Shown here: piece by piece, positions 47,691 to 60,351 of the stretch
How the letters are laid out: the number at the start of each line of letters is the position of its first letter
How positions within the stretch are numbered: the stretch's first letter is position 1
NCBI RefSeq assembly: GCF_900102495.1
Contig: NZ_FMVQ01000005.1
Coordinates: forward strand, 1-64,000
Length of the DNA stretch: 64,000 bases
DNA from: Nitrosospira sp. Nl5
GTDB lineage: Bacteria > Pseudomonadota > Gammaproteobacteria > Burkholderiales > Nitrosomonadaceae
Direction: 5' to 3'
The notes under the pieces: model-generated
Databases searched by the model: none
The model's input: only the letters and a program-made list of their open reading frames with translations
What the model was told of the DNA's origin: nothing
Position numbers and translations under genes: made by a program

Positions 47691-49394
47691 TTATACCAGA
47701 ATCATTTCAGAGAGGCCTTTTCCGCCCGGCACCATCGGGAAAACGTTCTCGGTCTGATCGGTAATGAAGTCCATGAATACCAGCCGGTCCTTGAGTTTAA
47801 ACGCTTCCTTCAAAGCGCCTTCGACATCGCCGGGCTGTTCGATTTTCATACCGACATGACCATAGCTCTCGGCCAGTTTGACGAAATCCGGCAGCGCATC
47901 CATATACGATTCAGCATAACGGTTACCATGGAAGTATTCCTGCCACTGCCGCACCATTCCCATGTAGCGATTGTTTAAATTAACAATCTTGAGCGGCAGA
48001 TTATACTGCTTGCAGGTGGACAGTTCCTGTATACACATCTGGATGCTGGCCTCGCCAGTAACGCAGGCCACCGCTCCCTTGGGATTGGCGAACTGCACAC
48101 CCATTGCTGCGGGAAGACCGAAGCCCATGGTTCCCAGGCCGCCGGAATTGATCCAGCGGCGTGGCATGTCGAATTTATAAAACTGTGCTGCCCACATCTG
48201 GTGTTGACCTACATCCGAGGTAATGAAAGCATTTCCTCTAGTGGCCTCATAGAGGCTTTCAATCACCATTTGCGGCTTGATGATCGGACTTGCCCGATCG
48301 TACTTGAGACAGTCGCGCGCGCGCCACAAATCGATTTGTGTCCACCATGCATCAATGGCCGTTTGATCAGGTTTTTCCCTGCTGACCTTAAGCAGTTTTA
48401 TGAGTTCGTCCAATACGTCCGGAACGCTGCCAACAATCGGAACATCCACCTTGACCCGCTTAGAAATGGATGAGGGATCAATATCAATGTGTACGATCTT
48501 GCGATCCTGGTTGAAGAAATGCTTGGGGTTGCCGATTACGCGATCATCGAAGCGGGCGCCAATAGCCACCAGTACGTCGCAATGCTGCATCGCCATGTTG
48601 GCTTCATACGTACCATGCATCCCCAACATCCCGACAAACTGTTTGTCGGTGGCGGGATAGCCGCCTAATCCCATTAACGTATTGGTGCAGGGAAAACCTA
48701 GCATTCGTACCAGATCGGTCAGCCGGGAGGCGGCATCGCTCAGAATGATGCCGCCTCCTGTGTAGATCATGGGACGCTTGGCCCCCAGAATCAGCTGTAC
48801 CGCTTTTTTGATCTGACCGGAATGACCCTTGGTGACTGGGTTGTAGGAGCGCATGCTGACACTTTCCGGGTAAACAAATGCCGTTTTCTGCTGACTCACA
48901 TCCTTCGGAATGTCCACCAGCACCGGGCCAGGGCGGCCGGTTGAGGCGATGTAAAACGCCTTCTTGATGGTTGTGGCGAGTTCCGCAATATCTTTCACCA
49001 GGAAGTTATGCTTTACGCAGGGACGCGTGATCCCCACAGTATCTACTTCCTGAAATGCATCCAGTCCGATAGCGTGAGTGGGTACTTGTCCGCTGATAAT
49101 GACAAGCGGGATTGAATCCATATAGGCAGTGGCGATACCGGTAACGGCATTTGTCACGCCAGGCCCCGACGTTACCAATGCCACCCCCACTTTGTTGCTG
49201 GAACGGGCGTAGCCGTCTGCCGCATGCACCGCCGCTTGCTCATGCCGCACCAGGACGTGCTTGACCTTGTCTTGCTTGAACAACTCGTCGTAAATGTACA
49301 GCACGGCGCCGCCAGGATAGCCAAAAAGATAATCCACCCCTTCTTTCTGCAAACACCGCACTGTGATCTCAGCGCCGCTTAATTCCGTGCTCAT
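47691..49394 (-). CDS. ilvI: Acetolactate synthase large (catalytic) subunit
   Basis: A 567-residue ThDP- and FAD-dependent enzyme making acetolactate or acetohydroxybutyrate. LFGYPGGAVLYIYDELF and VLVRHEQAAVHAADGYARSS (catalytic Glu) mark the Pyr domain. Residues around 200-330 form the FAD domain. The ThDP motif is present in altered form as CVTGEASIQMCIQELSTC; the usual GDGSFQM reads GEASIQM, so the canonical Asp is Glu here. It is first in the ilvI-ilvH-ilvC-pssA run. Confidence 0.95.
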   Translation of the reverse strand: MSTELSGAEITVRCLQKEGVDYLFGYPGGAVLYIYDELFKQDKVKHVLVRHEQAAVHAADGYARSSNKVGVALVTSGPGVTNAVTGIATAYMDSIPLVIISGQVPTHAIGLDAFQEVDTVGITRPCVKHNFLVKDIAELATTIKKAFYIASTGRPGPVLVDIPKDVSQQKTAFVYPESVSMRSYNPVTKGHSGQIKKAVQLILGAKRPMIYTGGGIILSDAASRLTDLVRMLGFPCTNTLMGLGGYPATDKQFVGMLGMHGTYEANMAMQHCDVLVAIGARFDDRVIGNPKHFFNQDRKIVHIDIDPSSISKRVKVDVPIVGSVPDVLDELIKLLKVSREKPDQTAIDAWWTQIDLWRARDCLKYDRASPIIKPQMVIESLYEATRGNAFITSDVGQHQMWAAQFYKFDMPRRWINSGGLGTMGFGLPAAMGVQFANPKGAVACVTGEASIQMCIQELSTCKQYNLPLKIVNLNNRYMGMVRQWQEYFHGNRYAESYMDALPDFVKLAESYGHVGMKIEQPGDVEGALKEAFKLKDRLVFMDFITDQTENVFPMVPGGKGLSEMILV

Positions 49395-49723
49395 GCTTAT
49401 TGAATCCCAAAGTCGAGTACCAGCAAAAATGATGAATAAAACACTGAACAGTAACGGTTAGCCGACCTTTGGTCAACCCCTTGACAACCGTTCGGGAAAG
49501 TCAAGCAACAGGACGTCCGCACCCGACGTCAACGAAGCAAGTCGAGCAGGTAAATCGACAGATTTTCGTAACGAGTGAGGAAGGTGAAAGCCCGCTAGTT
49601 TAGCAGATGCGGGCAAAGCTCTTCTAAGGGAACTTTCTATCAGTAAAGTAGGTATCCGCAAGGTTGCCTACGCTGTTACTGACTCCGTTGCAGGGAGCTT
49701 AGCTTCTTTACTATTCTATTTTC
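49395..49723. other. ilvI leader and promoter region
   Basis: This 329-bp region between fur (3' end) and ilvI is upstream of the branched-chain operon. A 62-codon frame on the same strand (49473-49661) contains some Leu clusters but is long for a leader peptide and lacks a convincing attenuator hairpin. No terminator is evident. Confidence 0.4.
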
Positions 49724-50152
49724 TCATGTTTTTCGATGCGGACAGGCCGGCTTGGTACAATCCGCGTAAAGCGATAGCGAGTGCTCGTGTATGGCGAAGC
49801 CCCGATCCTTGGCAATTTTAATTTGACGCTTCTCGATTTCGGCGTCGTAAAATTCTTCCACCCGCCCGCATTGCAGGCAGACCAAGTGATCATGGTGGGT
49901 GCTGCTGGTAAGCTCGAACACCGCCTTGCCTCCTTCAAAGTGGTGGCGCTCGAGCAATCCCGCCTGTTCGAACTGTGTCAGCACGCGGTAGACAGTGGCA
50001 AGACCAATATCCTCGCCTTCGCCGATCAGTGTCCTGTAAACATCTTCCGCCGACAAATGCCGTACCGGACTGCTCTCGAACAAGCTTAATATCCTTAGCC
50101 GCGGCAGCGTGGCTTTCAAGCCCATGGTTTTAAGATCGTTTGGCTTGCTCAT
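49724..50152 (-). CDS. fur: Ferric uptake regulator Fur
   Basis: A 142-residue iron-responsive repressor. The winged-helix domain includes [15 protein letters not shown] and [22 protein letters not shown]. The metal sites are in [19 protein letters not shown], and the C-terminal Cys pair is in [14 protein letters not shown] 50152 ([16 protein letters not shown]) is the family start; a 31-codon extension is rejected. It is divergent from bamE with 73 bp between the start codons, the classic fur/bamE (omlA) arrangement. Confidence 0.95.
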   Translation of the reverse strand: MSKPNDLKTMGLKATLPRLRILSLFESSPVRHLSAEDVYRTLIGEGEDIGLATVYRVLTQFEQAGLLERHHFEGGKAVFELTSSTHHDHLVCLQCGRVEEFYDAEIEKRQIKIAKDRGFAIHEHSLSLYADCTKPACPHRKT

Positions 50153-50225
50153 AGCGATGTCATCCGGTAAGTGAATTGCTGTATCATATAACGTTAAGTT
50201 TGCTTTGGAAACATACGCTGCCGCG

Positions 50226-51798
<1,573 letters not shown>

Positions 51799-51863
51799 TG
51801 TCAGCGCTCCGGATTAACCAGTAATTCACACCGCATCCTCGGCTGACCATCCTGCTGGTTTCA

Positions 51864-51892
51864 TTGAAGCATGCGCCTTTTGAGCGTATAAT
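51864..51892 (+). promoter_or_regulatory. Sigma-70 promoter of carAB
   Basis: TTGAAG (51864-51869) and TATAAT (51887-51892) are separated by exactly 17 bp. Transcription would begin near 51899 and leave a leader of about 70 bases before the carA GTG. This is the best-looking promoter in the window. Confidence 0.7.
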
Positions 51893-51967
51893 TCAGCAAT
51901 TCAAGGGGACTGCGCGGCAGTAGCTTGTCTTGCTTTTTTACCTTGCCAGTATTCTAGGAGTCTTTCC

Positions 51968-53113
51968 GTGTCACAATGCCCGCACGCCGTTCTCGCGCTC
52001 GCTGACGGCACCATTTTTCGCGGCATATCTATCGGCGCGCAAGGCATCAGTACGGGGGAAGTGGTTTTCAACACTTCTATGACGGGTTATCAGGAAATCC
52101 TCACTGATCCGTCCTATTGCCGCCAGATTGTCACGTTTACTTATCCCCATATCGGCAATACGGGCACCAATCCGGAGGATGTCGAATCGGGCAAGATTGA
52201 CCGGATATATGCCGCAGGCCTGGTAATTCGCGATTTGCCTTTAGCCTCCAGCAGCTGGCGACAGACCCAGACCTTGCCAGAGTATCTCAAACAACACGGC
52301 ATCGTGGGGATTGCGGATATCGACACCCGAAAGCTGACACGCATCCTTCGGGAAAAGGGTGCGCAAGCCGGCTGCCTGATGGCGGGCCTTTCCGATGAAG
52401 CTGAAGCACTGAAACATGCCAGAGAATTCCCGGGACTAGTCGGATCGGACCTCGCCAAGGTGGTGAGCTGCGATCAGCCTTACGAATGGAACGAAGGTGA
52501 GTGGAGACTGGGGCACGATTATCAGATTCAGGAGAAGCCTCGTTTTCATGTTGTCGCATTTGATTTTGGAGTCAAACGCAACATACTTCGGAAGCTGGCG
52601 CAACGCGGCTGCAAGATTACGGTATTCCCTGCGCAAGCATCCGCGGACGACGTTCTGGCACTGCAACCCGATGGAGTGTTTCTCTCCAATGGGCCAGGCG
52701 ACCCCGAACCTTGCGAGTATGCCATCACCGCCACCAGAAAATTGCTTGAAAACAAAACACCAATTTTTGGCGTATGCATGGGACATCAATTGCTGGGGCT
52801 GGCCAGCGGCGCAAAAACCATCAAGATGAAGTTCGGTCATCACGGAGCCAACCACCCAGTTCAGGATGTGGGCACTGGAAGAGTGGTAATTTCCAGCCAG
52901 AACCATGGTTTTGCGGTGGATATCGATACACTGCCAAAAAATGCACGCGTCACGCATTTGTCGCTGTTCGATGGCAGCCTGCAAGGATTCGAGTTGATCG
53001 GCCAGCGGGCGTTCTGCTTTCAGGGACATCCCGAAGGAAGTCCGGGGCCTCACGATCTGGATTATCTATTCGACAAATTTATCGGTTTGATGGAGGAAAA
53101 AGGTGAAGCGTAA
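51968..53113 (+). CDS. carA: Carbamoyl-phosphate synthase small subunit
   Basis: A 381-residue glutaminase subunit that feeds ammonia to CarB for carbamoyl phosphate, shared by arginine and pyrimidine synthesis. The N-terminal CPSase domain includes [21 protein letters not shown]. The class I amidotransferase triad is visible: Cys in [13 protein letters not shown] and His/Glu in [11 protein letters not shown]. It starts with GTG, preceded by AGGAG seven bases upstream. carB follows after a 41-bp gap. Confidence 0.96.
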   Translation: MSQCPHAVLALADGTIFRGISIGAQGISTGEVVFNTSMTGYQEILTDPSYCRQIVTFTYPHIGNTGTNPEDVESGKIDRIYAAGLVIRDLPLASSSWRQTQTLPEYLKQHGIVGIADIDTRKLTRILREKGAQAGCLMAGLSDEAEALKHAREFPGLVGSDLAKVVSCDQPYEWNEGEWRLGHDYQIQEKPRFHVVAFDFGVKRNILRKLAQRGCKITVFPAQASADDVLALQPDGVFLSNGPGDPEPCEYAITATRKLLENKTPIFGVCMGHQLLGLASGAKTIKMKFGHHGANHPVQDVGTGRVVISSQNHGFAVDIDTLPKNARVTHLSLFDGSLQGFELIGQRAFCFQGHPEGSPGPHDLDYLFDKFIGLMEEKGEA

Positions 53114-53154
53114 AGGTGGTATACCGCTTTTCAGCTTTATATTTCACTGCGGCT

Positions 53155-56100
53155 ATGCCTAAACGTACCGACCTGAAATCCATCCTCATCGTTGGCGCGG
53201 GGCCCATTGTTATCGGGCAGGCTTGCGAATTCGATTATTCCGGCGCCCAGGCATGCAAGGCGTTACGCGAAGAGGGTTACCGCGTCATCCTGGTCAATTC
53301 AAATCCCGCGACCATCATGACCGATCCCGAAATGGCTGACGCCACATATGTCGAGCCAATTATCTGGTCCGTACTGGAAAAAATCATTGCCATAGAGCGC
53401 CCTGACGCATTGCTGCCGACGATGGGTGGACAAACAGCATTGAATTGCGCTCTCGATCTGGCAAGGAATGGTGTGCTGAAAAAATACAGTGTCGAATTGA
53501 TTGGAGCTTCGCGGGAGGCTATTGACAAGGCTGAGGATCGCGAGAAATTCAAGCAGGCTATGAGCAAAATCGGCCTGGGTTCGGCGCGCTCCGCCATCGC
53601 GCACAGCCTGGAGGAAGCGCTGCAAGTCCAGGCGATGGTGGGTTACCCCGCCATCATCCGCCCGTCGTTTACCATGGGTGGCAGCGGTGGTGGCATTGCG
53701 TACAATCGTGAGGAATTTCTCGGTATCTGCGAGCGCGGCCTGGAAGCCTCGCCCACCAAGGAATTGCTGATTGAAGAGTCGGTGATTGGCTGGAAAGAAT
53801 TTGAGATGGAGGTAATACGCGACAAGCAGGACAATTGCATTATCGTGTGCGCCATCGAAAATCTCGACCCCATGGGCGTCCATACCGGTGACTCTATCAC
53901 TGTCGCCCCGGCGCAAACGCTAACAGATAAAGAATATCAGATCATGCGCAATGCCTCGATAGCGGTGCTGCGCGAAGTCGGCGTGGAAACGGGCGGTTCA
54001 AACGTCCAGTTTGCGATAAACCCCCAGGACGGCCGAATGTTGGTTATCGAAATGAACCCCCGGGTATCGCGGTCTTCCGCCCTGGCTTCAAAGGCCACCG
54101 GTTTTCCCATTGCCAAGATCGCGGCCAAGCTTGCGGTGGGGTATACGCTGGATGAGCTCAGGAACGATATTACCGGTGGAGCGATGCCAGCTTCATTTGA
54201 GCCAACCATCGATTATGTCGTCACCAAAATACCGCGTTTTGCTTTTGAAAAGTTTCCTCAGGCTAACGACCGCCTAACCACCCAGATGAAGTCGGTAGGC
54301 GAAGTCATGGCAATTGGCCGCACCTTTCAGGAATCTTTGCAAAAGGCTCTGCGTGGACTTGAAATCGGCGTTGACGGCCTGGACGAGAAAACAGCCGATG
54401 TTGAAATTATCGAAACCGAATTAAGTGATCCCGGCCCGGAGCGAATCTGGTACGTTGCTGACGCATTTCGTTGTGGCATCAGTCTTGCTGAAGTTTGCAA
54501 ACTCACGCACATCGATTCCTGGTTCCTGGCGCAGATTGAGGATTTAGTGAAACAGGAACAGTCCCTTGCAGGCAAGGCGCTGGACCTGGTTGATCCGCAA
54601 GCACTGCGCAAATTAAAACGTAGCGGTTTTTCCGACCGGCGTCTGGCAAAGCTGATGAATACAACCCAGGGGACAGTGCGCGCCAGACGTCATCAGCTTG
54701 GCTTACGCCCGGTATACAAGCGGGTGGACACCTGCGCCGCTGAATTCGCTACTCGAACCGCTTACATGTATTCAACTTATGAGGAGGAATGTGAAGCGCT
54801 GCCGAGCGGCAGAAAGAAAATTATCGTGCTGGGTGGCGGGCCGAATCGCATCGGCCAGGGCATCGAATTCGATTACTGCTGTGTCCATGCGGCGCTGGCC
54901 TTACGCGAGGATGGCTTTGAGACCATCATGGTTAATTGCAATCCCGAAACGGTGTCGACCGATTACGATATCTCTGACAGGCTGTATTTTGAGCCGCTGA
55001 CCCTGGAGGATGTGCTCGAAATCGTTGCCGTGGAGCGGCCGACGGGTGTGATTGTGCAGTATGGCGGACAGACGCCGCTGAAACTCGCGCGCGATCTCGA
55101 GGCGAACGGTGTGCCCATTATTGGCACCAGCCCCGACATGATCGACTGTGCTGAAGATCGCGAGCGTTTTCAGAAGATGTTACAGCAGCTTGGGTTGAAG
55201 CAGCCACTCAATCGTACTGCGCGCAGCCCGGAAGAGGCGTTCGCTGCTGCTAATGAAATCGGATATCCGCTGGTGGTCCGTCCGAGTTACGTGCTGGGGG
55301 GGCGGGCCATGGAAATCATCCATGAGCAGGTATATCTGGAACGGTACATGCGCGAGGCGGTGAAGGTTTCGCACGATGCACCGGTGCTGTTGGATCATTT
55401 TCTAAATGATGCCATTGAAGTGGACGTGGATGCGATTTGCGATGGGCAGGTTGTGCTGATCGGCGGTATCATGGAACATATTGAACAGGCTGGCGTGCAC
55501 TCGGGCGATTCCGCCTGTTCACTGCCGCCTTTCAGCCTGTCACCCGTCTTACAGGATGAATTGCGGCGGCAGACGTCCGCAATGGCGCGTGCACTCAAAG
55601 TTGTGGGTTTGATGAATGTGCAATTTGCCATTCAAGGTGATACCGTATACGTATTGGAAGTGAATCCCAGGGCGTCGCGTACGGTACCTTTCGTATCCAA
55701 AGCTACCGGATTGCAATTGGCGAAAATTGGCGTGCGTTGTATGAGCGGGATGACGCTCGCCCGGCAGGGCATAGTCAGAGAGGCCATGCCTTCCTTTTAT
55801 TCAGTTAAAGAAGCGGTGTTCCCCTTTATCAGATTCCCAGGCGTGGATACCATACTCGGTCCCGAAATGAAATCCACCGGAGAAGTAATGGGAATGGGGC
55901 ATACTTTTGCGGAAGCGTTTGTTAAGTCGCAGTTGGCGGCGGGCGTAAAGCTGCCCCAGGGCGGCAAGGTTTTCATTAGCGTGCGCCAGTCGGACAAGCC
56001 CCGCGTGGTTGAGATTGCCCGCAACCTTGCGAAACTGGGATTCACCCTTTATGCTACTCGTGGTACCGCCACGGTGCTGATCGGGGCAGGCTTGGCGGTG

Positions 56101-56382
56101 ACTCCGATAAATAAAGTGGCCGAAGGGCGTCCACATATTGTAGACATGATAAAAAACGGGGAAATGAATTTAATTATCAATACAGTGGAAGATAAACGCA
56201 GCGCGATCCAGGATTCTTATTCGATCCGGCACGCCGTATTACAGGCAAGGGTAACGTATTACACTACCCTGGCGGGGGCGCGCGCAGCCTGTATCGGCAT
56301 GGCAAGCATGCGGGAATTACAAGCGTACAGCTTACAGCAGTTGCATGCGCAGCGGGATGTAGCGCTGCTCGGTGCGGTTTGA
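53155..56382 (+). CDS. carB: Carbamoyl-phosphate synthase large subunit
   Basis: A 1075-residue synthetase with two homologous ATP-grasp halves (about 1-400 and 555-935), an oligomerisation domain between them and a C-terminal MGS-like allosteric domain (about 940-1075). [26 protein letters not shown] in substance is the family N-terminus, so ATG 53155 is preferred over 53116. Repeat signatures appear in both halves: [15 protein letters not shown] in the first and [14 protein letters not shown] in the second. Length equals E. coli CarB. Confidence 0.97.
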   Translation: MPKRTDLKSILIVGAGPIVIGQACEFDYSGAQACKALREEGYRVILVNSNPATIMTDPEMADATYVEPIIWSVLEKIIAIERPDALLPTMGGQTALNCALDLARNGVLKKYSVELIGASREAIDKAEDREKFKQAMSKIGLGSARSAIAHSLEEALQVQAMVGYPAIIRPSFTMGGSGGGIAYNREEFLGICERGLEASPTKELLIEESVIGWKEFEMEVIRDKQDNCIIVCAIENLDPMGVHTGDSITVAPAQTLTDKEYQIMRNASIAVLREVGVETGGSNVQFAINPQDGRMLVIEMNPRVSRSSALASKATGFPIAKIAAKLAVGYTLDELRNDITGGAMPASFEPTIDYVVTKIPRFAFEKFPQANDRLTTQMKSVGEVMAIGRTFQESLQKALRGLEIGVDGLDEKTADVEIIETELSDPGPERIWYVADAFRCGISLAEVCKLTHIDSWFLAQIEDLVKQEQSLAGKALDLVDPQALRKLKRSGFSDRRLAKLMNTTQGTVRARRHQLGLRPVYKRVDTCAAEFATRTAYMYSTYEEECEALPSGRKKIIVLGGGPNRIGQGIEFDYCCVHAALALREDGFETIMVNCNPETVSTDYDISDRLYFEPLTLEDVLEIVAVERPTGVIVQYGGQTPLKLARDLEANGVPIIGTSPDMIDCAEDRERFQKMLQQLGLKQPLNRTARSPEEAFAAANEIGYPLVVRPSYVLGGRAMEIIHEQVYLERYMREAVKVSHDAPVLLDHFLNDAIEVDVDAICDGQVVLIGGIMEHIEQAGVHSGDSACSLPPFSLSPVLQDELRRQTSAMARALKVVGLMNVQFAIQGDTVYVLEVNPRASRTVPFVSKATGLQLAKIGVRCMSGMTLARQGIVREAMPSFYSVKEAVFPFIRFPGVDTILGPEMKSTGEVMGMGHTFAEAFVKSQLAAGVKLPQGGKVFISVRQSDKPRVVEIARNLAKLGFTLYATRGTATVLIGAGLAVTPINKVAEGRPHIVDMIKNGEMNLIINTVEDKRSAIQDSYSIRHAVLQARVTYYTTLAGARAACIGMASMRELQAYSLQQLHAQRDVALLGAV

Positions 56383-56467
56383 TAACGATGGCGGTTTCCC
56401 AATTCATCCAGTCACGCATCCAACCATGCGACGAAATTACATTGAAAAGAAAGGGCGGTAGAAGACC

Positions 56468-56944
56468 ATGAGCACAATTCCATTGACGGTAATTGGCGCG
56501 GGAAAACTTCGTGCCGAATTGCATGAAATGAAAACCGTGCAGCGCCCTTCTGTAATCGTTGCGATTGCAGAAGCCCGTGCGCACGGCGATCTTTCCGAGA
56601 ATGCCGAATACGAAGCTGCCAAGGAACGGCAGGGTTTTATAGAAGGACGTATCGCCGAATTAGAGAGCAAGCTTTCCAATGCGCAAATTATCGACCCGGC
56701 ATTGGTTGACGCAAATGGCGCCTGCGTCTTTGGAGCCACCATAGAATTGGAAGACATGGTGAATGCCACGACCGTGACTTATCAGATCGTGGGCGACGAT
56801 GAAGCCGATATCAAAGAGGGAAAAATTTCTATCAGCTCCCCCCTCGCCCGCGCCCTGATAGGCAAGCATCCTGGGGATATAGCCGAAGTCCTGGCGCCGG
56901 GCGGAGTGCGAGAGTACGAGATTCTTGATGTGAAATATGTTTAA
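56468..56944 (+). CDS. greA: Transcription elongation factor GreA
   Basis: A 158-residue factor that stimulates transcript cleavage in backtracked RNA polymerase. The N-terminal coiled coil carries the acidic tip in [20 protein letters not shown] (the two catalytic acidic residues lie in D-LSENAEY). The C-terminal FKBP-like domain ends [17 protein letters not shown]. Length is normal. It follows carB by 85 bp on the same strand. Confidence 0.96.
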   Translation: MSTIPLTVIGAGKLRAELHEMKTVQRPSVIVAIAEARAHGDLSENAEYEAAKERQGFIEGRIAELESKLSNAQIIDPALVDANGACVFGATIELEDMVNATTVTYQIVGDDEADIKEGKISISSPLARALIGKHPGDIAEVLAPGGVREYEILDVKYV

Positions 56945-57013
56945 CCTATTAGCGGGCAACCGCCGGATTAGGGTTAAGGGTAAAGCCTGTCGCCTCTCTT
57001 ATAAGGTAGCATG

Positions 57014-57478
57014 TCAGGTTTGAAAACTGCGTTTGGTTCGGCGTGATTCCTTTTTTCTGCGGAATTTGCTGATAGATGGGGCCCCAACTTGGTCTGATTT
57101 GGGACGATAGACTATCAAGATCTTGCCGATATGCTGTACTGGATAAGCGTCAAGGCGACGGCAGATTTCCTCAAGCAGTCCACCTCTTATTTCCCGCTCA
57201 TCGCTGAGTACTCTGATCTTGATCAGCTCGTGGCTTCTGAGCCCTTGATCCACTTCATGCATAACATTTTCCGACAAGCCTCCTTCACCTACTCTGACAA
57301 TCGGGGTGAGAGCGTGAGCAAGTGTTCTGAGGACGCGCCGGCGAACGAGTGTAAGAGGCGGCAGGCTGTCGGATTTAACGGAAATCGGCTGCAAAAGCGT
57401 CTGCCCAATTCGTACCTCGCCGCTTTTTCGGTCAGTAGAACAGCTTTGGGCCTTCAAACCCTGTCCTCGCTCAGCCAC
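57014..57478 (-). CDS. yhbY: YhbY-family RNA-binding protein (CRM domain)
   Basis: A 154-residue frame whose residues from about 40 to 135 form the CRS1/YhbY RNA-binding domain (RRRVLRTLAHALTPIVRVGEGGLSENV and HELIKIRVL), found on pre-50S ribosomal particles. Typical YhbY is about 97 residues. The extra N-terminus is encoded partly by dispersed repeat family 2 copy C and may not be natural coding sequence. GTG 57478 has GGAG upstream; no better start lies between the repeat and the domain. It is the only - strand gene in the carA-glmM stretch, divergent from rlmE. Confidence 0.85.
   Translation of the reverse strand: MAERGQGLKAQSCSTDRKSGEVRIGQTLLQPISVKSDSLPPLTLVRRRVLRTLAHALTPIVRVGEGGLSENVMHEVDQGLRSHELIKIRVLSDEREIRGGLLEEICRRLDAYPVQHIGKILIVYRPKSDQVGAPSISKFRRKKESRRTKRSFQT
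57360..57406 (-). repeat. Dispersed repeat family 2, copy C
   Basis: On the + strand the element reads GGCAGGCTGTCGGATTTAAC, then GGAAATCGGCTGCAAAAGCG. It matches copy B (42841-42879) and copy A (6471-6522). It lies within the 5' part of the yhbY frame, just before the conserved domain, and on the - strand points toward yhbY. Confidence 0.55.
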
Positions 57479-57555
57479 TTTTTTCGCTCCGATTCTTCAA
57501 GTCAAAGATAGGCTGCTAACACGATCTTTTTTCCTAAACTCCACTATTTTACGCG

Positions 57556-58176
57556 ATGAAGCGCGCTAAAACCAGCAAAGCCTGGATGAAAGAGCATGTC
57601 AATGATTTTTTTGTCAAGCAGGCGAAAAAAGAAGGCTACCGCTCACGCGCGGCGTACAAGCTGATTGAAATCGCCGAGCGTGACCGCTTACTCGTGCCTG
57701 GCATGACAGTGGTGGATCTGGGCGCTGCGCCGGGCGGCTGGTCCCAAGTGGCGGCGGAAAAGTTGGGCGGAAAAGGCAAGATCATTGCTCTGGACCTGCT
57801 GGAAATGGCGCCCCTGCCAGGGGTTACATTTATTCAGGGGGATTTTCGGGAAACGGTCGTTTTGACGGAACTTAAAAAAAATCTGGGAAAATATCCTCTT
57901 GACCTTGTAATTTCAGATATGTCGCCTAATATAAGCGGCATAGGCGTAAGTGATCAAGCCCGCAGCATGTATCTAGCCGAGTTGGCCTTGGAATTCGCCG
58001 CGGAGCGATTGAACTCTCGTGGCAACTTTCTCGTCAAAGTGTTTCAAGGTTCCGGTTTCGAGCAGTTTTTGCATGGAATGCGCGCTACGTTCAGTCGGGT
58101 AGTTACACGCAAGCCCGAAGCGTCTCGTGGCCGTAGTAGCGAGACTTATCTGCTGGGGTTGGAGAAACGGGATTAA
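57556..58176 (+). CDS. rlmE: 23S rRNA (uridine-2'-O) methyltransferase RlmE
   Basis: A 206-residue SAM-dependent enzyme methylating U2552 of 23S rRNA. The SAM site is [13 protein letters not shown]. The catalytic tetrad Lys/Asp/Lys/Glu is represented by the N-terminal AYKL lysine, [20 protein letters not shown] and the late [16 protein letters not shown]. Length fits FtsJ/RrmJ of E. coli (209). Divergent from yhbY and upstream of ftsH, the standard rlmE-ftsH order. Confidence 0.96.
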   Translation: MKRAKTSKAWMKEHVNDFFVKQAKKEGYRSRAAYKLIEIAERDRLLVPGMTVVDLGAAPGGWSQVAAEKLGGKGKIIALDLLEMAPLPGVTFIQGDFRETVVLTELKKNLGKYPLDLVISDMSPNISGIGVSDQARSMYLAELALEFAAERLNSRGNFLVKVFQGSGFEQFLHGMRATFSRVVTRKPEASRGRSSETYLLGLEKRD

Positions 58177-58315
58177 TCTTTCGCTTAAAGAAATAGCATG
58201 CAGGGTTTTACCGGAGAGGGGCGAGTCGCTATGGGTAATCCGCGCTATTATTAAACTCGAAATGGGTTTAAAATGAAATTTCAGCGATTTTTACGGCGCA
58301 AGCCAAGGAGTTATT

Positions 58316-60211
58316 TTGAATAACCTCATTAAAAACATGGCCATCTGGCTAGTGATTGCTTTGGTGCTGATGACAGTATTCAACCAGTTCAGTACGCGCC
58401 AGACAGCACAGGCACCAATGGAATATTCCCAGTTCATCGAGGAGGTGAAACAGGGGAGAATTGCCAAGGTAACCATCGAGGGCCGTACGCTGAAAGGTAC
58501 CAAATCCGATGGTAGGCGTTTCACCACCTATACGCCCTCGGACCCCTGGATGGTCAGCGACTTGCTTAAGGCCGGCGTCATTATCGACGCCAAGCCGGAG
58601 GAAGAACCGTCGTTGCTGATGAATATTTTCGTTTCATGGTTCCCGATGCTGTTATTGATTGGCGTGTGGATTTTCTTTATGCGCCAGATGCAGGGCGGTG
58701 GCCGGGGCGGCGGCGCATTCTCGTTCGGAAAGAGCAAGGCGCGCATGCTTGATGAATCCACCAATCAGGTGACGTTTGCCGATGTAGCCGGTTGCGAGGA
58801 AGCGAAAGAGGAGGTTTCCGAGTTGGTCGAGTTCCTGCGTGACCCCAGCAAGTTCCAGAAGCTGGGGGGGCGCATTCCTCGTGGCGTGTTAATGGTAGGG
58901 AATCCTGGCACCGGTAAAACGCTTCTGGCTCGTGCCATTGCCGGAGAGGCCAAAGTGCCGTTTTTCAGTATTTCTGGTTCCGATTTCGTGGAAATGTTTG
59001 TCGGTGTTGGCGCGGCGAGAGTGCGAGACATGTTTGAACAGGCCAAGAAACACGCGCCCTGCATTATTTTCATTGATGAGATTGATGCGGTCGGCCGTCA
59101 ACGCGGCGCCGGTCTGGGAGGCGGTAACGATGAGCGCGAACAGACATTGAACCAGTTGCTGGTGGAAATGGACGGTTTTGAAGGGACCGCGGGAGTGATT
59201 GTCATTGCAGCCACTAACCGTCCCGACGTGCTTGACCCGGCACTATTGCGCCCCGGTCGTTTCGACCGGCAGGTAACGGTACCGCTTCCGGATATACGGG
59301 GGCGCGAGCAGATATTGCACGTCCATATGCGTAAGGTGCCGATTGCTCCTGATGTTCATGCGGAAATCATTGCGCGTGGCACCCCTGGGATGTCGGGCGC
59401 TGATCTAGCCAATCTGGTGAATGAAGCAGCATTGTTTGCGGCGCGGAGCAATAAACGGCTGGTGGATATGGACGACTTCGAGCGTGCCAAGGACAAGATT
59501 TTCATGGGTGCGGAACGCCGCTCCGTAGTGATGCCGGAGCGCGAACGGCGCAATACTGCTTATCATGAATCCGGGCACGCCGTCGTGGCGCAACTGCTGC
59601 CTAAAACTGATCCGGTCCATAAAGTTTCCATCATTCCACGTGGACGTGCGCTGGGTGTGACGATGCAATTGCCGACGGAAGACCGCTTCAGCATGGATCG
59701 CGAGGAAATTCTGCAGAACATCGCGGTACTGTTCGGAGGACGCATCGCCGAGGAAGTCTTCATGGGGCAAATGACAACGGGAGCTTCCAATGACTTTGAG
59801 CGCGCCACCGAAATGGCGCGCCGCATGGTCACTCAGTGGGGCATGTCCGACTCCCTTGGTCCAATGGTATATGGCGAGAACGAGGGAGAAGTCTTTCTCG
59901 GCCGCTCGGTCACGACGCATAAGAATGTCAGCGAAGCCACCATGCAGAAAGTGGACGTGGAAATTCGTCGCATCATTGATGGCCAGTATGGTTTGGCACG
60001 CAAGCTGATCGAAGAAAATCGCGACAAGATCGAAGTCATGGCTAAGGCTCTGCTGGAGTGGGAAACCATAGACTCGGATCAGATTAGCGATATTATGGAA
60101 GGCCGTGCGCCACGGCCTCCAAAGCCTAACAAATCCGCACCGCCGCCGCCGAAAGACAATATCCCCCCGGCAGCACCGGCAACGACGGCAACACCAGCTC
60201 AGGAAGTGTGA
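58316..60211 (+). CDS. ftsH: ATP-dependent zinc metalloprotease FtsH
   Basis: A 631-residue inner-membrane AAA+ protease. Two membrane helices (about 7-25 and 98-120) flank a periplasmic domain. Walker A is [13 protein letters not shown], Walker [12 protein letters not shown], and the pore motif is in [14 protein letters not shown]. The zinc site HESGH lies in [14 protein letters not shown]. The last 35 residues are Pro/Ala-rich. It starts with TTG, which is well placed after AAGGAG (58305-58310). Its modulators HflKC are encoded at 18024-20096. Confidence 0.96.
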   Translation: MNNLIKNMAIWLVIALVLMTVFNQFSTRQTAQAPMEYSQFIEEVKQGRIAKVTIEGRTLKGTKSDGRRFTTYTPSDPWMVSDLLKAGVIIDAKPEEEPSLLMNIFVSWFPMLLLIGVWIFFMRQMQGGGRGGGAFSFGKSKARMLDESTNQVTFADVAGCEEAKEEVSELVEFLRDPSKFQKLGGRIPRGVLMVGNPGTGKTLLARAIAGEAKVPFFSISGSDFVEMFVGVGAARVRDMFEQAKKHAPCIIFIDEIDAVGRQRGAGLGGGNDEREQTLNQLLVEMDGFEGTAGVIVIAATNRPDVLDPALLRPGRFDRQVTVPLPDIRGREQILHVHMRKVPIAPDVHAEIIARGTPGMSGADLANLVNEAALFAARSNKRLVDMDDFERAKDKIFMGAERRSVVMPERERRNTAYHESGHAVVAQLLPKTDPVHKVSIIPRGRALGVTMQLPTEDRFSMDREEILQNIAVLFGGRIAEEVFMGQMTTGASNDFERATEMARRMVTQWGMSDSLGPMVYGENEGEVFLGRSVTTHKNVSEATMQKVDVEIRRIIDGQYGLARKLIEENRDKIEVMAKALLEWETIDSDQISDIMEGRAPRPPKPNKSAPPPPKDNIPPAAPATTATPAQEV

Positions 60212-60242
60212 GCAATACAGGCTGGCGGAGGCTGTAAAAGCG

Positions 60243-60272
60243 AATAAGGCGGGCTAGTCCCGCCTTATTTTA
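60243..60272 (+). terminator. Intrinsic terminator after ftsH
   Basis: An 11-bp perfect stem, AATAAGGCGGG and CCCGCCTTATT, with loop CTAGT is followed by a short T-rich run. It starts 32 bp after the ftsH stop and separates ftsH from folP. Confidence 0.85.
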
Positions 60273-60351
60273 TGAGCCCCCGGTCTGCCTGCATTTCCTT
60301 TCCGCCTTTCCATCAACGAAACCCGTCTGTTTCTCTTCCACATTTTTTCCA

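Noticed and set aside
49473-49661. Possible leader peptide for attenuation of ilvI
   Set aside because: At 62 codons it is long for a leader, Ile/Val codons are not clustered, and no competing terminator/antiterminator pair can be drawn before ilvI.
50153-50225. Fur box in the fur-bamE intergenic region
   Set aside because: No stretch matches the 19-bp Fur consensus well enough; only AT-rich promoter-like DNA is present.
58251-58271. TTAAAC/GTTTAA dyad upstream of ftsH as a heat-shock promoter
   Set aside because: It does not match sigma-32 consensus elements and six-base arms in AT-rich DNA are weak evidence.
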